Below are positions 1-6,481 of a DNA stretch of 8,411 bases, in pieces. The notes beneath the pieces were generated by a model, which saw nothing but the letters and a program-made list of their open reading frames with translations, had not been told where the DNA came from and searched no databases. The DNA comes from Rhizobacter sp. (GTDB lineage: Bacteria; Pseudomonadota; Gammaproteobacteria; Burkholderiales; Burkholderiaceae), in contig JACMKW010000619.1 in assembly GCA_014379885.1 (NCBI GenBank), positions 1 to 8,411 of the forward strand. The letters are read 5' to 3'. The position numbers were made by a program, and so were the translations under genes. Within the stretch, counting starts at the first letter, position 1. Each line of letters opens with the position of its first letter.

Positions 1-97
1 GATTGAGGCGGATGTGCACCACGGCACCCGCCTGGCTGACCTGCAGCAGGTTCAGCGTGGCCAGCAGGCCAGACACGGGGTGGAATTCAGTGCTCAT
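1..97 (-). CDS. Probable enoyl-CoA hydratase/isomerase family protein (5' part only)
   Basis: The reverse strand has an ATG at 97-95 followed by 32 open codons running off the left edge. The peptide begins MSTEFHPVSGLLATL and ends with V-V-H-I-R-L-N. A hydrophobic beta strand ending in I-R-L-N is how crotonase-fold enoyl-CoA hydratases and isomerases usually begin, where it is normally followed by R-P and the first CoA-binding loop. None of the oxyanion-hole or catalytic residues lie inside the window, so the family call rests on this short stretch and on the divergent CoA-transferase next door. A promoter-like pair lies upstream on the same strand (149-177), about 45 bases before the ATG from the expected start site. 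No strong Shine-Dalgarno is visible just upstream. Another acyl-CoA enzyme starting with a similar strand cannot be excluded. Confidence 0.6.
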   Translation of the reverse strand, partial: MSTEFHPVSGLLATLNLLQVSQAGAVVHIRLN

Positions 98-148
98 TGC
101 GGCAGTTTGTCATTTAGTTAAGAAATACAACTACTTTGGCGTGCGCCG

Positions 149-177
149 ATCATAGAAGTGTCTTGCTCTTCCAGCAA
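149..177 (-). promoter_or_regulatory. Putative sigma-70 promoter for the crotonase-like gene
   Basis: On the minus strand TTGCTG (177-172) is followed after exactly 17 bases by TATGAT (154-149), five of six matches to the -10 consensus. The -35 matches only in its first three bases. A transcript would start near 142 and have a leader of about 45 bases. The -35 lies in the right arm of the dyad at 162-178, so a protein bound there could block or recruit polymerase. Confidence 0.42.
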
Positions 178-178
178 G
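162..178. repeat. Short dyad, candidate operator
   Basis: CTTGCT (162-167) and AGCAAG (173-178) are perfect inverted arms around a 5-base centre. The dyad contains a T-N11-A arrangement (164 to 176), the shape of a LysR-type regulator site, but no regulator gene is visible to support that. It overlaps the -35 of the putative minus-strand promoter in the divergent spacer. Confidence 0.35.
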
Positions 179-199
179 TTTTGCACTCCTGGATGGTCT

Positions 200-251
200 A
201 AGTAATTACCCTGATCGGTTTTGGCAAAATAGTTCAATATCATAATTACTT
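200..251. repeat. 9-base inverted repeat pair in the divergent spacer
   Basis: AAGTAATTA (200-208) and TAATTACTT (243-251) are perfect inverted copies. Each contains the near-palindrome TAATTA, and GTAATTAC (202-209) is a full palindrome, so the region can also be read as two TAATTAC sites with centres 40 bases apart, about four helical turns. The right copy lies 31 to 39 bases before the CoA-transferase ATG, where a promoter would be expected (TTGGCA at 221-226 and CATAAT at 241-246 are present, but only 14 bases apart). A pair of operator half-sites, perhaps allowing looping, is the simplest reading. Confidence 0.35.
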
Positions 252-282
252 CGCACTCCCCCCTCTGCCCCGCGAGACACCC

Positions 283-1857
283 ATGAGCAAACTGATAGAC
301 GCCAAGGCCGTGGCCGGCTTGATCCCCGACGGTTCGACGGTGTGGCTGGGCGGCCTGGCCATGATGGGTTTTGCAGAAGAGATCGCCAAGGCCATCGAAG
401 CCTCGTTTTTGGAGACAGGCCACCCACGCAACCTGACCACCTGGGCCTCGGGCGCCATCGGCAACGGCCGCGACGGCGGCATGGTTCACTTCGCCCACCC
501 CGGCTTGCTCAAACGCATGATCGCCGGCCATTACGGCCAGTGCGGCGCGGCCCTCATGAAGATGGTGATGGCCGGTGAGATCGAGGCCTACAACTTTCCG
601 CAAGGCTCGCTGGCCAACCTGCCCCAGCATGTGGCAGCGCGCACGCCGGGCCTGCTGACCAAGGTGGGCCTGGGCACCTTCGTCGACCCGCGCATCGAAG
701 GCGGCAAGATGAACGCGGCCACCACCGAGAGCCTCAACCAGGTGGTGCAATTTGCGGGTGAAGCGTGGTTGTTCTATCCCTCGCCCAAGATCAACGTGGC
801 GCTGATCCGCGGCACGCTGGCCGACGAAAAAGGCAACATCTCGTTCGACAAGGAAGGCGTGCTGCTCGAAACACTGTCGGTTGCACAGGCGGTGAAGGCC
901 TGTGGCGGCGTCGTCATCGCGCAGGTGGAGCGCATCGTGAAGGCCGGCTCGCTGCACCCCAAGTCGGTGAAGATCCCCGGGCTGGTGGTTGACCACCTCG
1001 TCATCAGCAAGCCCGAGAACCACATGCAGACCATCAGCACACAATTCAACCCGGCGCTGAGTGGCGACATCCGCGTGCCGGTGCGCGACATGCCGCCGAT
1101 GGCGCTCGACGCACGCAAGGTGATCGCACGCCGCGCAGCGGCCGAATTGATCCGCGGTGCGGTGGTGAATCTTGGGATTGGTGTACCCGCGGGCGTGCCG
1201 GCCGTGGCGCACGAAGAAGGCCTGGGCGACATCTTCGAGCTGAGCGTGGAGAGCGGCGTGAACGGCGGCGTGCCGCAGATGGGCGGCGACTTCGCGCTCT
1301 CGCTGAACGCCGAATCGATCATCGAACAACCGTTGCAATTCAACTTCTACGACGGCGGCGGCATCGACGTGAGCTGCCTCGGCCTGGCTCAGGCCGATGC
1401 GAGTGGCAACGTGAACGTCAGCAAGTTCAGCGGCCGCCCGATGGGCTGTGGCGGCTTCGTCAACATCACACAGAGTGCCAAGAAGCTGGTGTTTTGCGGC
1501 ACCTTCACCGCCGATGGGCTGGAGCTGGCCATCGGGAACGGCACGCTGCGAATCGTCAAAGAAGGCGCGGTGAAGAAGTTCGTCAACCAGGTCGAGCAAA
1601 TCACCTTCAGCGGCCGCGGCTCGGTGGAGCGTACGCAGCAGGTGCTGTTCATCACCGAGCGCGCGGTGTTCCACCTGACCGAAGACGGCCTGGAGCTGAC
1701 CGAGATCGCACCCGGCGTCGACCTGCAGCGCGACGTGCTGGCTCACATGGACTTCAAGCCCGTGATGAAGAACGTGCGCACCATGGACGCGGGGCTGTTC
1801 CAGGAGCGCTGGGGCGGCATGGCGCAGGCGATGGGCAAGACCCGGCCGCTGCACTGA
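283..1857 (+). CDS. Acyl-CoA:acetate/3-ketoacid CoA-transferase, fused alpha-beta (propionate CoA-transferase/YdiF type)
   Basis: Class I CoA-transferase of 524 residues, predicted to be cytoplasmic. It moves CoA between an acyl-CoA donor and a carboxylate through a glutamyl-CoA thioester on the enzyme. The alpha half (about 1-260) starts with the glycine-rich segment G-S-T-V-W-L-G-G (17-24) and carries family landmarks such as F-L-E-T-G-H-P-R (42-49), E-A-Y-N-F-P-Q-G (101-108) and V-G-L-G-T-F-V-D-P-R (128-137). The beta half (about 265-524) has N-L-G-I-G-V-P (296-302) and V-E-S-G-x-x-G-G-x-P (322-331). Glu323 (codon 1249-1251) is the expected nucleophile. The length is normal for the single-chain family, as opposed to two-subunit AtoDA/PcaIJ enzymes. 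The start has only a weak GAGA (274-277) before it. It is divergent from the crotonase-like gene and 69 bases upstream of the binding-protein gene. The substrate acid cannot be read from sequence. Confidence 0.95.
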   Translation: MSKLIDAKAVAGLIPDGSTVWLGGLAMMGFAEEIAKAIEASFLETGHPRNLTTWASGAIGNGRDGGMVHFAHPGLLKRMIAGHYGQCGAALMKMVMAGEIEAYNFPQGSLANLPQHVAARTPGLLTKVGLGTFVDPRIEGGKMNAATTESLNQVVQFAGEAWLFYPSPKINVALIRGTLADEKGNISFDKEGVLLETLSVAQAVKACGGVVIAQVERIVKAGSLHPKSVKIPGLVVDHLVISKPENHMQTISTQFNPALSGDIRVPVRDMPPMALDARKVIARRAAAELIRGAVVNLGIGVPAGVPAVAHEEGLGDIFELSVESGVNGGVPQMGGDFALSLNAESIIEQPLQFNFYDGGGIDVSCLGLAQADASGNVNVSKFSGRPMGCGGFVNITQSAKKLVFCGTFTADGLELAIGNGTLRIVKEGAVKKFVNQVEQITFSGRGSVERTQQVLFITERAVFHLTEDGLELTEIAPGVDLQRDVLAHMDFKPVMKNVRTMDAGLFQERWGGMAQAMGKTRPLH

Positions 1858-1862
1858 GCCAA

Positions 1863-1877
1863 GCGGGCGCGGCCCGC
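1863..1877 (+). other. GC-rich hairpin between CoA-transferase and binding-protein genes
   Basis: GCGGGC (1863-1868) and GCCCGC (1872-1877) form a 6-base stem with a 3-base loop just after the CoA-transferase stop. No T-tract follows, so it is not a standard terminator. It could slow decay of the upstream message or be chance in GC-rich DNA. Confidence 0.25.
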
Positions 1878-1887
1878 GCCGGGCTGG

Positions 1888-1893
1888 CACACT
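1888..1893 (+). promoter_or_regulatory. Weak extended -10-like element before the binding-protein gene
   Basis: CACACT preceded by TGG and followed by GCGC resembles the -10 context at 8062-8073 before the permease gene (nine of thirteen bases match). There is no convincing -35. If real, the binding-protein gene would have its own start site near 1900 and a leader of about 27 bases. Confidence 0.2.
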
Positions 1894-1926
1894 GCGCAGC
1901 ACCAACCACTGCCCGGAAAGCGCCGC

Positions 1927-3093
1927 ATGCCTGCCACCTCCAGACTTCTTGCTGTTGCCGCCTGCCTGTGCATGGCCTCACTGGCCCAGGCCCAGAAGGC
2001 GCCACCGCTCAAGGTCGGCTTCATGCTGCCCTACACCGGCACCTACGCGAGCCTGGGCCAGATGATCGAGAGCGGCTTCAAGCTCTATGTGCAAGAACAA
2101 GGCGGCAAGCTCGGTGGGCGTGAGCTGCAGTACTTCAAGGTGGACGACGAGTCTGAGCCGTCCAAGGCCACCGACAACGTCAACAAGCTGATCAAGCGTG
2201 ACCAAGTGGATGTGCTGGTGGGCAGCGTGCACTCGGGCGTGGCACTGGCCATGGCGCGTGCCGCGAAGGAAAGCAACACGCTGCTGATCGTGCCCAACGC
2301 GGGGGCCGATGCCATCACCGGGCCGCTGTGCTCACCCAGCATCGTGCGCAGCTCGTTCAGCAACTGGCAGCCGGGTTATGCCACCGGCGTGATTGCTGCC
2401 GGCAAGGGCCACAAGCGCGCCATGACCATCACCTGGAACTACGCGGCCGGCGCCGAAACGGTAAAGGGCTTTACCGAGGCCTTCGAGAAGGGCGGCGGCA
2501 AGGTGTTGAAAGACCTGACCGTGCCCTTCCCCAACGTGGAGTTCCAGGCCTTGCTGACCGAGATCGCCGCGCAAAAACCCGACGTGGTGTTCGCCTTCTT
2601 CGCGGGCGGCGGTGCGGTGAAGTTCGTCAAGGACTACGCCGCCGCCGGCCTGAACAAAACCGTGCCGCTGGTGGCTTCAGGCTTCCTGACCGACGGCACG
2701 CTCGAAGCGCAGGGCGAAGCCGCACAAGGTGTGCTCACCGGCCTGCACTACGCCGACAACCTGAACACACCGCGCAACAACAACTTCCGCAAGAGCTTTG
2801 CGCTCACCTACAAGGCGAATGCCGATGTGTACGCGGTGCAGGGTTACGACGCAGCGCAGATCCTCGGTGCGGGCCTCACCGCCGTGAAGGGTGACTTCAC
2901 ACAACGCGACGCACTCACCACCGCCATGCGCAAGACCACGGTCGACAGCCCACGCGGCAAGTTCACGCTGTCAGCCGCGGGCAACCCGGTGCAAGACATG
3001 TACGTGCGCGAGGCCAAGGGCGTCTACAACGAATCGCGCGGCGTGGCGGTGAAAGCGCTGGCCGATCCGGCGCGGGGTTGCAAGATGCAGTGA
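1927..3093 (+). CDS. Periplasmic ABC-transporter substrate-binding protein, LivK/Nba-like (type 1 periplasmic fold)
   Basis: Protein of 388 residues with a Sec signal peptide: Arg6, a hydrophobic core to about 19, and A-Q-A at 20-22 with likely cleavage before Gln23. The mature start K-V-G-F-M-L-P-Y-T-G-T-Y (29-40) is the first strand of the type 1 periplasmic-binding fold. V-D-V-L-V-G-S-V-H-S-G (94-104), P-N-A-G-A-D (123-128), C-S-P (135-137), S-F-S-N-W-Q-P (143-149) and F-F-A-G-G-G-A-V-K-F (224-233) closely follow the subgroup near the Nba-type aromatic-acid binding proteins rather than LivJ itself. Cys135 and Cys385 are candidates for a disulfide. It should deliver a small organic acid, aromatic acid or amino acid to a LivHMGF-type transporter; a LivH-type permease starts 5 kb downstream, but no adjoining permease or ATPase is present. 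GGAAAG (1915-1920), six bases before the ATG, supports the start. Confidence 0.94.
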   Translation: MPATSRLLAVAACLCMASLAQAQKAPPLKVGFMLPYTGTYASLGQMIESGFKLYVQEQGGKLGGRELQYFKVDDESEPSKATDNVNKLIKRDQVDVLVGSVHSGVALAMARAAKESNTLLIVPNAGADAITGPLCSPSIVRSSFSNWQPGYATGVIAAGKGHKRAMTITWNYAAGAETVKGFTEAFEKGGGKVLKDLTVPFPNVEFQALLTEIAAQKPDVVFAFFAGGGAVKFVKDYAAAGLNKTVPLVASGFLTDGTLEAQGEAAQGVLTGLHYADNLNTPRNNNFRKSFALTYKANADVYAVQGYDAAQILGAGLTAVKGDFTQRDALTTAMRKTTVDSPRGKFTLSAAGNPVQDMYVREAKGVYNESRGVAVKALADPARGCKMQ

Positions 3094-3102
3094 GCCGCCG
3101 CT

Positions 3103-3120
3103 CGGTGCCTCACAGCACCG
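3103..3120. terminator. Hairpin at the convergent gene junction, probable two-way terminator
   Basis: CGGTGC (3103-3108) and GCACCG (3115-3120) form a perfect 6-base stem with a 6-base loop. The hairpin starts ten bases after the binding-protein stop and contains the stop codon of the opposing diiron gene (3112-3110) in its loop. A shared hairpin would end both convergent transcripts. The following T content is poor on either strand (CGTTT at 3122-3126), so efficiency is doubtful. Confidence 0.38.
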
Positions 3121-4024
3121 GCGTTTCGGTCAAGAGGGCCGTCTTGACGAAGTAGCTGACCAGCTTGTCTGAGGCGCGCTGGCGGTGCGCAATGCTGCTG
3201 GGGTGGCTCACGGCCATCTGGCGCACGTCATACGCATCGGCAATGCCGGCGTCTCGGTAGACCGTGGGGTTGTAGTAGTCGGCCCACGAGGCCTTCAGGT
3301 AGGCAGCCAGCCATTGCCTGAAGTCGGCCAGCTGCTGCTCAGACCAGTGCGGGCTGTAGCGCTCGAACAGCTCGGCGAGATACAGCCGGCCGAAGGCGAG
3401 GTGGCGCGCTTCGTCGATGTGGTGCACCTTGTTGATCTCGCGCACCAGCGGGTCGACACGTTCGTCTCTGGCGATCATCACGTTGTAGTAGTCACCCAGT
3501 TCCTCGACCACCATGGCCATGCAGAAGAACACCACTTCTTCCTGGCCCTTGGCGAACTCGCGTGGCATGGCGAGTTTCTTCTCGGGGTAGACCTTGCCGA
3601 TGTAGCGGTGGCAGAACTCGCCGAACATCACCATGTGCTTGTTTTCCTCGTCGAGGAAGTGGTGCAGGTACTCGGTGATCTCGTGGTTGTTGCTGCTGCT
3701 GTAGAGGCGGTGCGCCAGGCCTTGCACCAGCAGGCGTTCACCTTGCAGCACCAGGCTGAAGAGGTTGGAGAGCTCGTGCAGGCTCAGGCGCAGGCGGGTG
3801 GCTTCGTCCAGGCTGTCGTAGACCGGCGTGCCGTAGAGCGTCAGCAACTCCGGGGGCATGCACCAGGCACCTTGCCGCAGCTTTTCGGGCCATTCGAAGG
3901 CGTTGTAGACGTCATAGAACTTCTTGCACGACGCCCTGGACAGGCGGGTGGCGATTTGCGATGCGGTTTCCATACGGGAGCTTGGGTTGGCTTTCGATCG
4001 GGGCATGGTCAAGCCGAGGCTCAC
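3110..4024 (-). CDS. AurF-type diiron oxygenase (p-aminobenzoate N-oxygenase family)
   Basis: Ferritin-like four-helix carboxylate-bridged diiron protein of up to 304 residues. Metal-ligand motifs appear in order: Glu96 (Q-G-E-R), E-x-x-H at Glu127/His130 (in D-E-E-N-K-H), Glu174 or Glu175 (M-V-V-E-E-L-G-D-Y-Y), and H-x-x-x-E-x-x-H at His201/Glu205/His208 (in H-H-I-D-E-A-R-H). This matches the AurF pattern with its extra histidine. Characterised relatives use O2 to oxidise an arylamine to hydroxylamine or nitro compounds; others act on different substrates, so the substrate here is open. No signal peptide. The longest reading starts at GTG 4024, but no Shine-Dalgarno precedes it. ATG at 4006 or at 3973 (giving 287 residues) are alternatives, and family similarity begins only near residue 20. 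It is divergent from the luciferase-like gene across 173 bases and ends 16 bases from the binding-protein gene. Confidence 0.9.
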   Translation of the reverse strand: MSLGLTMPRSKANPSSRMETASQIATRLSRASCKKFYDVYNAFEWPEKLRQGAWCMPPELLTLYGTPVYDSLDEATRLRLSLHELSNLFSLVLQGERLLVQGLAHRLYSSSNNHEITEYLHHFLDEENKHMVMFGEFCHRYIGKVYPEKKLAMPREFAKGQEEVVFFCMAMVVEELGDYYNVMIARDERVDPLVREINKVHHIDEARHLAFGRLYLAELFERYSPHWSEQQLADFRQWLAAYLKASWADYYNPTVYRDAGIADAYDVRQMAVSHPSSIAHRQRASDKLVSYFVKTALLTETPVL

Positions 4025-4061
4025 GACTGTGTTTGACTTTCATCAAGATGCCCTCGCTCGC

Positions 4062-4126
4062 GCGCTCGCACCCCCTCAAGCCAATGCCCGGCCCCCAGCG
4101 CCACCCCAGGCAGGGGGAGCGAGCGC
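4062..4126. repeat. Long imperfect palindrome in the divergent oxygenase spacer
   Basis: GCGCTCGC (4062-4069) pairs with GCGAGCGC (4119-4126). After one A/A mismatch, CCCCCT (4071-4076) pairs with AGGGGG (4112-4117). That is 14 pairs in 15 positions around a 35-base centre, which holds a second possible stem, CCCC (4104-4107) with GGGG (4113-4116). The composition is much richer in C and G runs than the flanks. It looks like a dispersed intergenic palindrome (REP-like) or a cruciform-type control element between two divergent genes. The window holds only one copy, so dispersal is untested. Confidence 0.45.
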
Positions 4127-4197
4127 TGTCTTTAATCTGCATCAAACCGGTCTGCGAACGGCCCGCTTTCAATGCCGGCCAGGCCTCAAGGAACCCC

Positions 4198-5322
4198 ATG
4201 CAGATCGACCTCCACGCCCACCAAGACCGACCGCTGGCCTTCGGGCTGTACTTCTTCGGCAGCGACGAAGGCGGCCCGCAGGCCAACGCACAGCGTCGCC
4301 TGCTGATGGAAGCCGCACGCTTTGCCGACGAACACGGCTTCTCGGCCGTGTGGTCTCCGGAGCGGCATTTCCATGCCTTCGGCGGGCTCTCGCCCAACCC
4401 GGCGGTGATGGCGGCGGCCTTTGCCGCGACCACCCGCAACGTGCGCATCCGCGCGGGCAGCGTGGTCGTGCCCTTGCACCACCCGGCGCGCGTGGTGGAA
4501 GAGTGGTCGATGGTCGACTTTCTTTCCGGCGGGCGGGTCGACCTGGCCCTGGCCTCGGGCTGGTTCCCCAACGACTTCGTGCTGGCCGCCCCGGGCAACT
4601 ACGAACGGCGCAACGAGCTGGTGTTCGAGCGGGTGCAAGCGTTGCGCAAGCTGTGGGCTGGCGGCAGCTTCGAAGCGGTCAACGCCCTTGGCGACACGGT
4701 GCACCTGCACACCATGCCGCGCCCGGTTCAAACAACACTGCCGATCTGGATCACTGCCGCCGGCAACCCGCAGACCTTCAAGCGTGCGGGCGCGATGGGC
4801 TTGAACATCCTCACTCACCTGCTCGGGCAGTCGCTCGAATCGCTGGCCGACAAGATCGCCCTCTACCGGCAGGCCTGGCGCGACGCCGGCCACGCCGCGC
4901 AGGGCACGGTGACGCTGATGCTGCACACCTTCGTGGGCGTTGACGATGCTGAGGTGCGCCGCAAGGTCAAGGCCCCGATGCTGCGCTACCTGGCCAGTTC
5001 GGCCAACCTGGTGGGCAACTATGCGTCGACGGTGTCGTTCTTCCAGAATCCGGGCGCCATGAAAGACGTGACCTTGAGCGCAGCCGACATGAACGATGCA
5101 CTGGAGTTCTCGTTCGAGCGCTACTACGCCAGCAGCTCGCTGCTCGGCACCATGGATGCCTGCCTGGAGATGACCGACAAGCTCAAGGCGATCGAGGTCG
5201 ACGAAGTGGCCTGCCTGATCGACTTCGGCATGTCCACCGACGAGGTTCTGGCGGCCTTGCCGGCGCTCGACGAGCTGCGGCAGTTGGCGCAGATCCCGAG
5301 CGCCGAAGAAACAATGGCCTGA
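4198..5322 (+). CDS. Luciferase-like flavin monooxygenase, natural-product biosynthesis type (MupA/Atu3640-like), stand-alone
   Basis: Protein of 374 residues in the bacterial-luciferase TIM-barrel superfamily, expected to use reduced FMN and O2. Near the N-terminus L-A-F-G-L-Y-F-F-G-S-D, then A-V-W-S-P-E-R-H-F-H-A-F-G-G-L-S-P-N-P, I-R-A-G-S-V-V-V-P-L-H-H-P, V-E-E-W-S-M-V-D, L-S-G-G-R-V, A-S-G-W-F-P-N-D-F-V, I-T-A-A-G-N-P and T-H-L-L-G-Q-S appear in the order typical of the subfamily often embedded in NRPS/PKS enzymes. No carrier or condensation domain is attached. The ATG at 4198 is chosen because AAGGAA (4188-4193) precedes it and similarity starts about ten codons later; the open frame extends back to 3961, but that part is low-complexity and overlaps the opposing gene. 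Substrate unknown; the neighbouring AurF-like oxygenase suggests a shared oxidative pathway. Confidence 0.93.
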   Translation: MQIDLHAHQDRPLAFGLYFFGSDEGGPQANAQRRLLMEAARFADEHGFSAVWSPERHFHAFGGLSPNPAVMAAAFAATTRNVRIRAGSVVVPLHHPARVVEEWSMVDFLSGGRVDLALASGWFPNDFVLAAPGNYERRNELVFERVQALRKLWAGGSFEAVNALGDTVHLHTMPRPVQTTLPIWITAAGNPQTFKRAGAMGLNILTHLLGQSLESLADKIALYRQAWRDAGHAAQGTVTLMLHTFVGVDDAEVRRKVKAPMLRYLASSANLVGNYASTVSFFQNPGAMKDVTLSAADMNDALEFSFERYYASSSLLGTMDACLEMTDKLKAIEVDEVACLIDFGMSTDEVLAALPALDELRQLAQIPSAEETMA

Positions 5323-5393
5323 GCGCCGTCAGCGCGTGGCGGCGGCCGAACGCGGGCTCCAGCGTCACGCCGGCGCACCAGAGCGAGCGGCGG

Positions 5394-5399
5394 TAAAGT
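5394..5399 (+). promoter_or_regulatory. Weak -10-like element before the dehydrogenase gene
   Basis: TAAAGT preceded by CGG and followed by GCCC sits 35 bases before the ATG, and 25 bases before the ribosome site. No -35 match is seen in the GC-rich sequence 17 bases upstream. It would give the dehydrogenase its own start site near 5406. Confidence 0.2.
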
Positions 5400-5423
5400 G
5401 CCCTTTCAAATCAGGACACCTTC

Positions 5424-5429
5424 AGGAGA
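5424..5429 (+). promoter_or_regulatory. Strong ribosome binding site fixing the dehydrogenase start
   Basis: AGGAGA lies four bases before the ATG at 5434. It argues against the GTG at 5398, which would add twelve codons with no ribosome site and no family similarity. Confidence 0.75.
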
Positions 5430-5433
5430 CCCC

Positions 5434-6423
5434 ATGAGCACCAACAACACCCCCACACGCATCACCTCAGGCTTCACCCGTAAGAGCACCGCGCTCGAGG
5501 TCGTTGAGGGCATCGACCTGTGTGGCCGCCACATCATCGTGACGGGCGGCGCCGCGGGCCTGGGGCTGGAGACCTCGCGCGCATTGGCGAAGGCCGGCGC
5601 CTCGCTCACGCTCGGGGTGCGCAACGCCGCGCAAGGCGACGCCGCCGTCAACGCGCTGTGTGAAGAAACCGGCAACCGCGACATCCGCGTGGCCCTGCTC
5701 GACCTGGCCGACCTCGCCAGCGTGCAACGTTTTGCCGACGCCTGGATGGCCCGCAACGAGCCGCTGCACGTGCTGATCAACAACGCCGGCATCATGGCCT
5801 GCCCGCTCACGCGCACAACGCACGGCTGGGAGGCGCAGTTCGGCACCAACCACATGGGCCATTTCGCACTCACACGCGCGCTGCTGCCCTCGCTGCTGAA
5901 GGCCGAGGCACCCCGCGTGGTGGCGCTCAGCTCAACGGGCCATCGTCTCAGCGGCATCCATTTCGACGACCTGCATTTCGATCACCGCGAATACAACAAG
6001 TGGAAGGCCTACGGCCAGGCCAAGAGCGCCAACGCGCTGATGGCGCTGCACCTGGACACCTTGCACGCCAAGGACGGGCTGACCGCCAATGCGGTGCACC
6101 CGGGCGGCATCCACACCGGCCTTTCGCGCTACCTGCCACGCGAAGAGATGGAAGCCATGGGTTGGATCAAACCCGGCGACGCGCCCGGCACCATTCCACC
6201 GGGTTTCAAGAACGCGGAACAAGGGGCTGCCACCAGCGTGTGGGCCGCCACCGCGCCCGAGCTGCAAGGCCATGGCGGGCTGTACCTGGAAGACTGCAAC
6301 GAGGCGATCCCGTCGCCCGACGGTGAACGACGCTTCGGCTACGTGCCGCACATTCGCGACCGTGCTGTCGCCGAGCGGCTGTGGGCCGTGAGCGAAGCGC
6401 TGCTCGACAAAGCGGGAGCCTGA
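5434..6423 (+). CDS. Short-chain dehydrogenase/reductase (retinol dehydrogenase/WWOX-like classical SDR)
   Basis: Protein of 329 residues with one Rossmann domain. The cofactor motif T-G-G-A-A-G-L-G is at 37-44, followed by Arg63 after the second strand (G-V-R-N), which favours NADP(H). D-L-A-D-L-A at 90-95 fits the adenine-contact strand. N-N-A-G is at 116-119, the structural Asn at 139, the catalytic serine in L-S-S at 165-167, and the catalytic Y-x-x-x-K at Tyr193/Lys197. H-P-G-G at 222-225 follows. The segment after 235 and the long tail match the 310-330 residue retinol-dehydrogenase-like SDRs. These oxidise or reduce alcohol/carbonyl groups on hydrophobic substrates; the actual substrate is not readable. 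It starts 111 bases after the luciferase-like gene with its own ribosome site, so co-transcription with that gene is possible but not compelling. Confidence 0.93.
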   Translation: MSTNNTPTRITSGFTRKSTALEVVEGIDLCGRHIIVTGGAAGLGLETSRALAKAGASLTLGVRNAAQGDAAVNALCEETGNRDIRVALLDLADLASVQRFADAWMARNEPLHVLINNAGIMACPLTRTTHGWEAQFGTNHMGHFALTRALLPSLLKAEAPRVVALSSTGHRLSGIHFDDLHFDHREYNKWKAYGQAKSANALMALHLDTLHAKDGLTANAVHPGGIHTGLSRYLPREEMEAMGWIKPGDAPGTIPPGFKNAEQGAATSVWAATAPELQGHGGLYLEDCNEAIPSPDGERRFGYVPHIRDRAVAERLWAVSEALLDKAGA

Positions 6424-6452
6424 GGGCGGGTGCGCGGCACGCGGGGTGTGAA

Positions 6453-6480
6453 CCGACTCGGAGTTTTTTGTCGGAGTTTT
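6453..6480 (+). terminator. Weak terminator-like element after the dehydrogenase
   Basis: CCGAC (6453-6457) pairs with GTCGG (6470-6474), and T6 and T4 tracts occur at 6464-6469 and 6477-6480. TCGGAGTTTT is also directly repeated at 6458-6467 and 6471-6480. The stem is only five pairs with a 12-base loop, so this is a poor intrinsic terminator; its place 30 bases after the stop is its main support. Confidence 0.32.
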
Positions 6481-6481
6481 C

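Noticed and set aside
118..1905. 595-codon open frame on the minus strand opposite the CoA-transferase.
   Set aside because: It mirrors a well-recognised gene, is rich in His/Ala/Arg/Gln as expected for the antisense of GC-rich codons, and has no family motifs or ribosome site.
1957..1968. Lipobox-like V-A-A-C at residues 10-13 of the binding protein.
   Set aside because: The hydrophobic core before it would be only about six residues; the A-Q-A site at 20-22 fits a normal Sec signal much better.
3185..4036. 283-codon plus-strand frame opposite the diiron oxygenase.
   Set aside because: Antisense shadow; the minus-strand reading carries the full metal-ligand motif set, while this one has only Val/His/Ala-rich filler.
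3961..4197. N-terminal extension of the luciferase-like protein to an ATG at 3961.
   Set aside because: It would overlap the start of the opposing gene, cross the palindrome, and has no family similarity; ATG 4198 has an AAGGAA ribosome site and the family begins there.
5398..5433. GTG start for the dehydrogenase twelve codons upstream.
   Set aside because: A strong AGGAGA lies just before the ATG at 5434, and none precedes the GTG.
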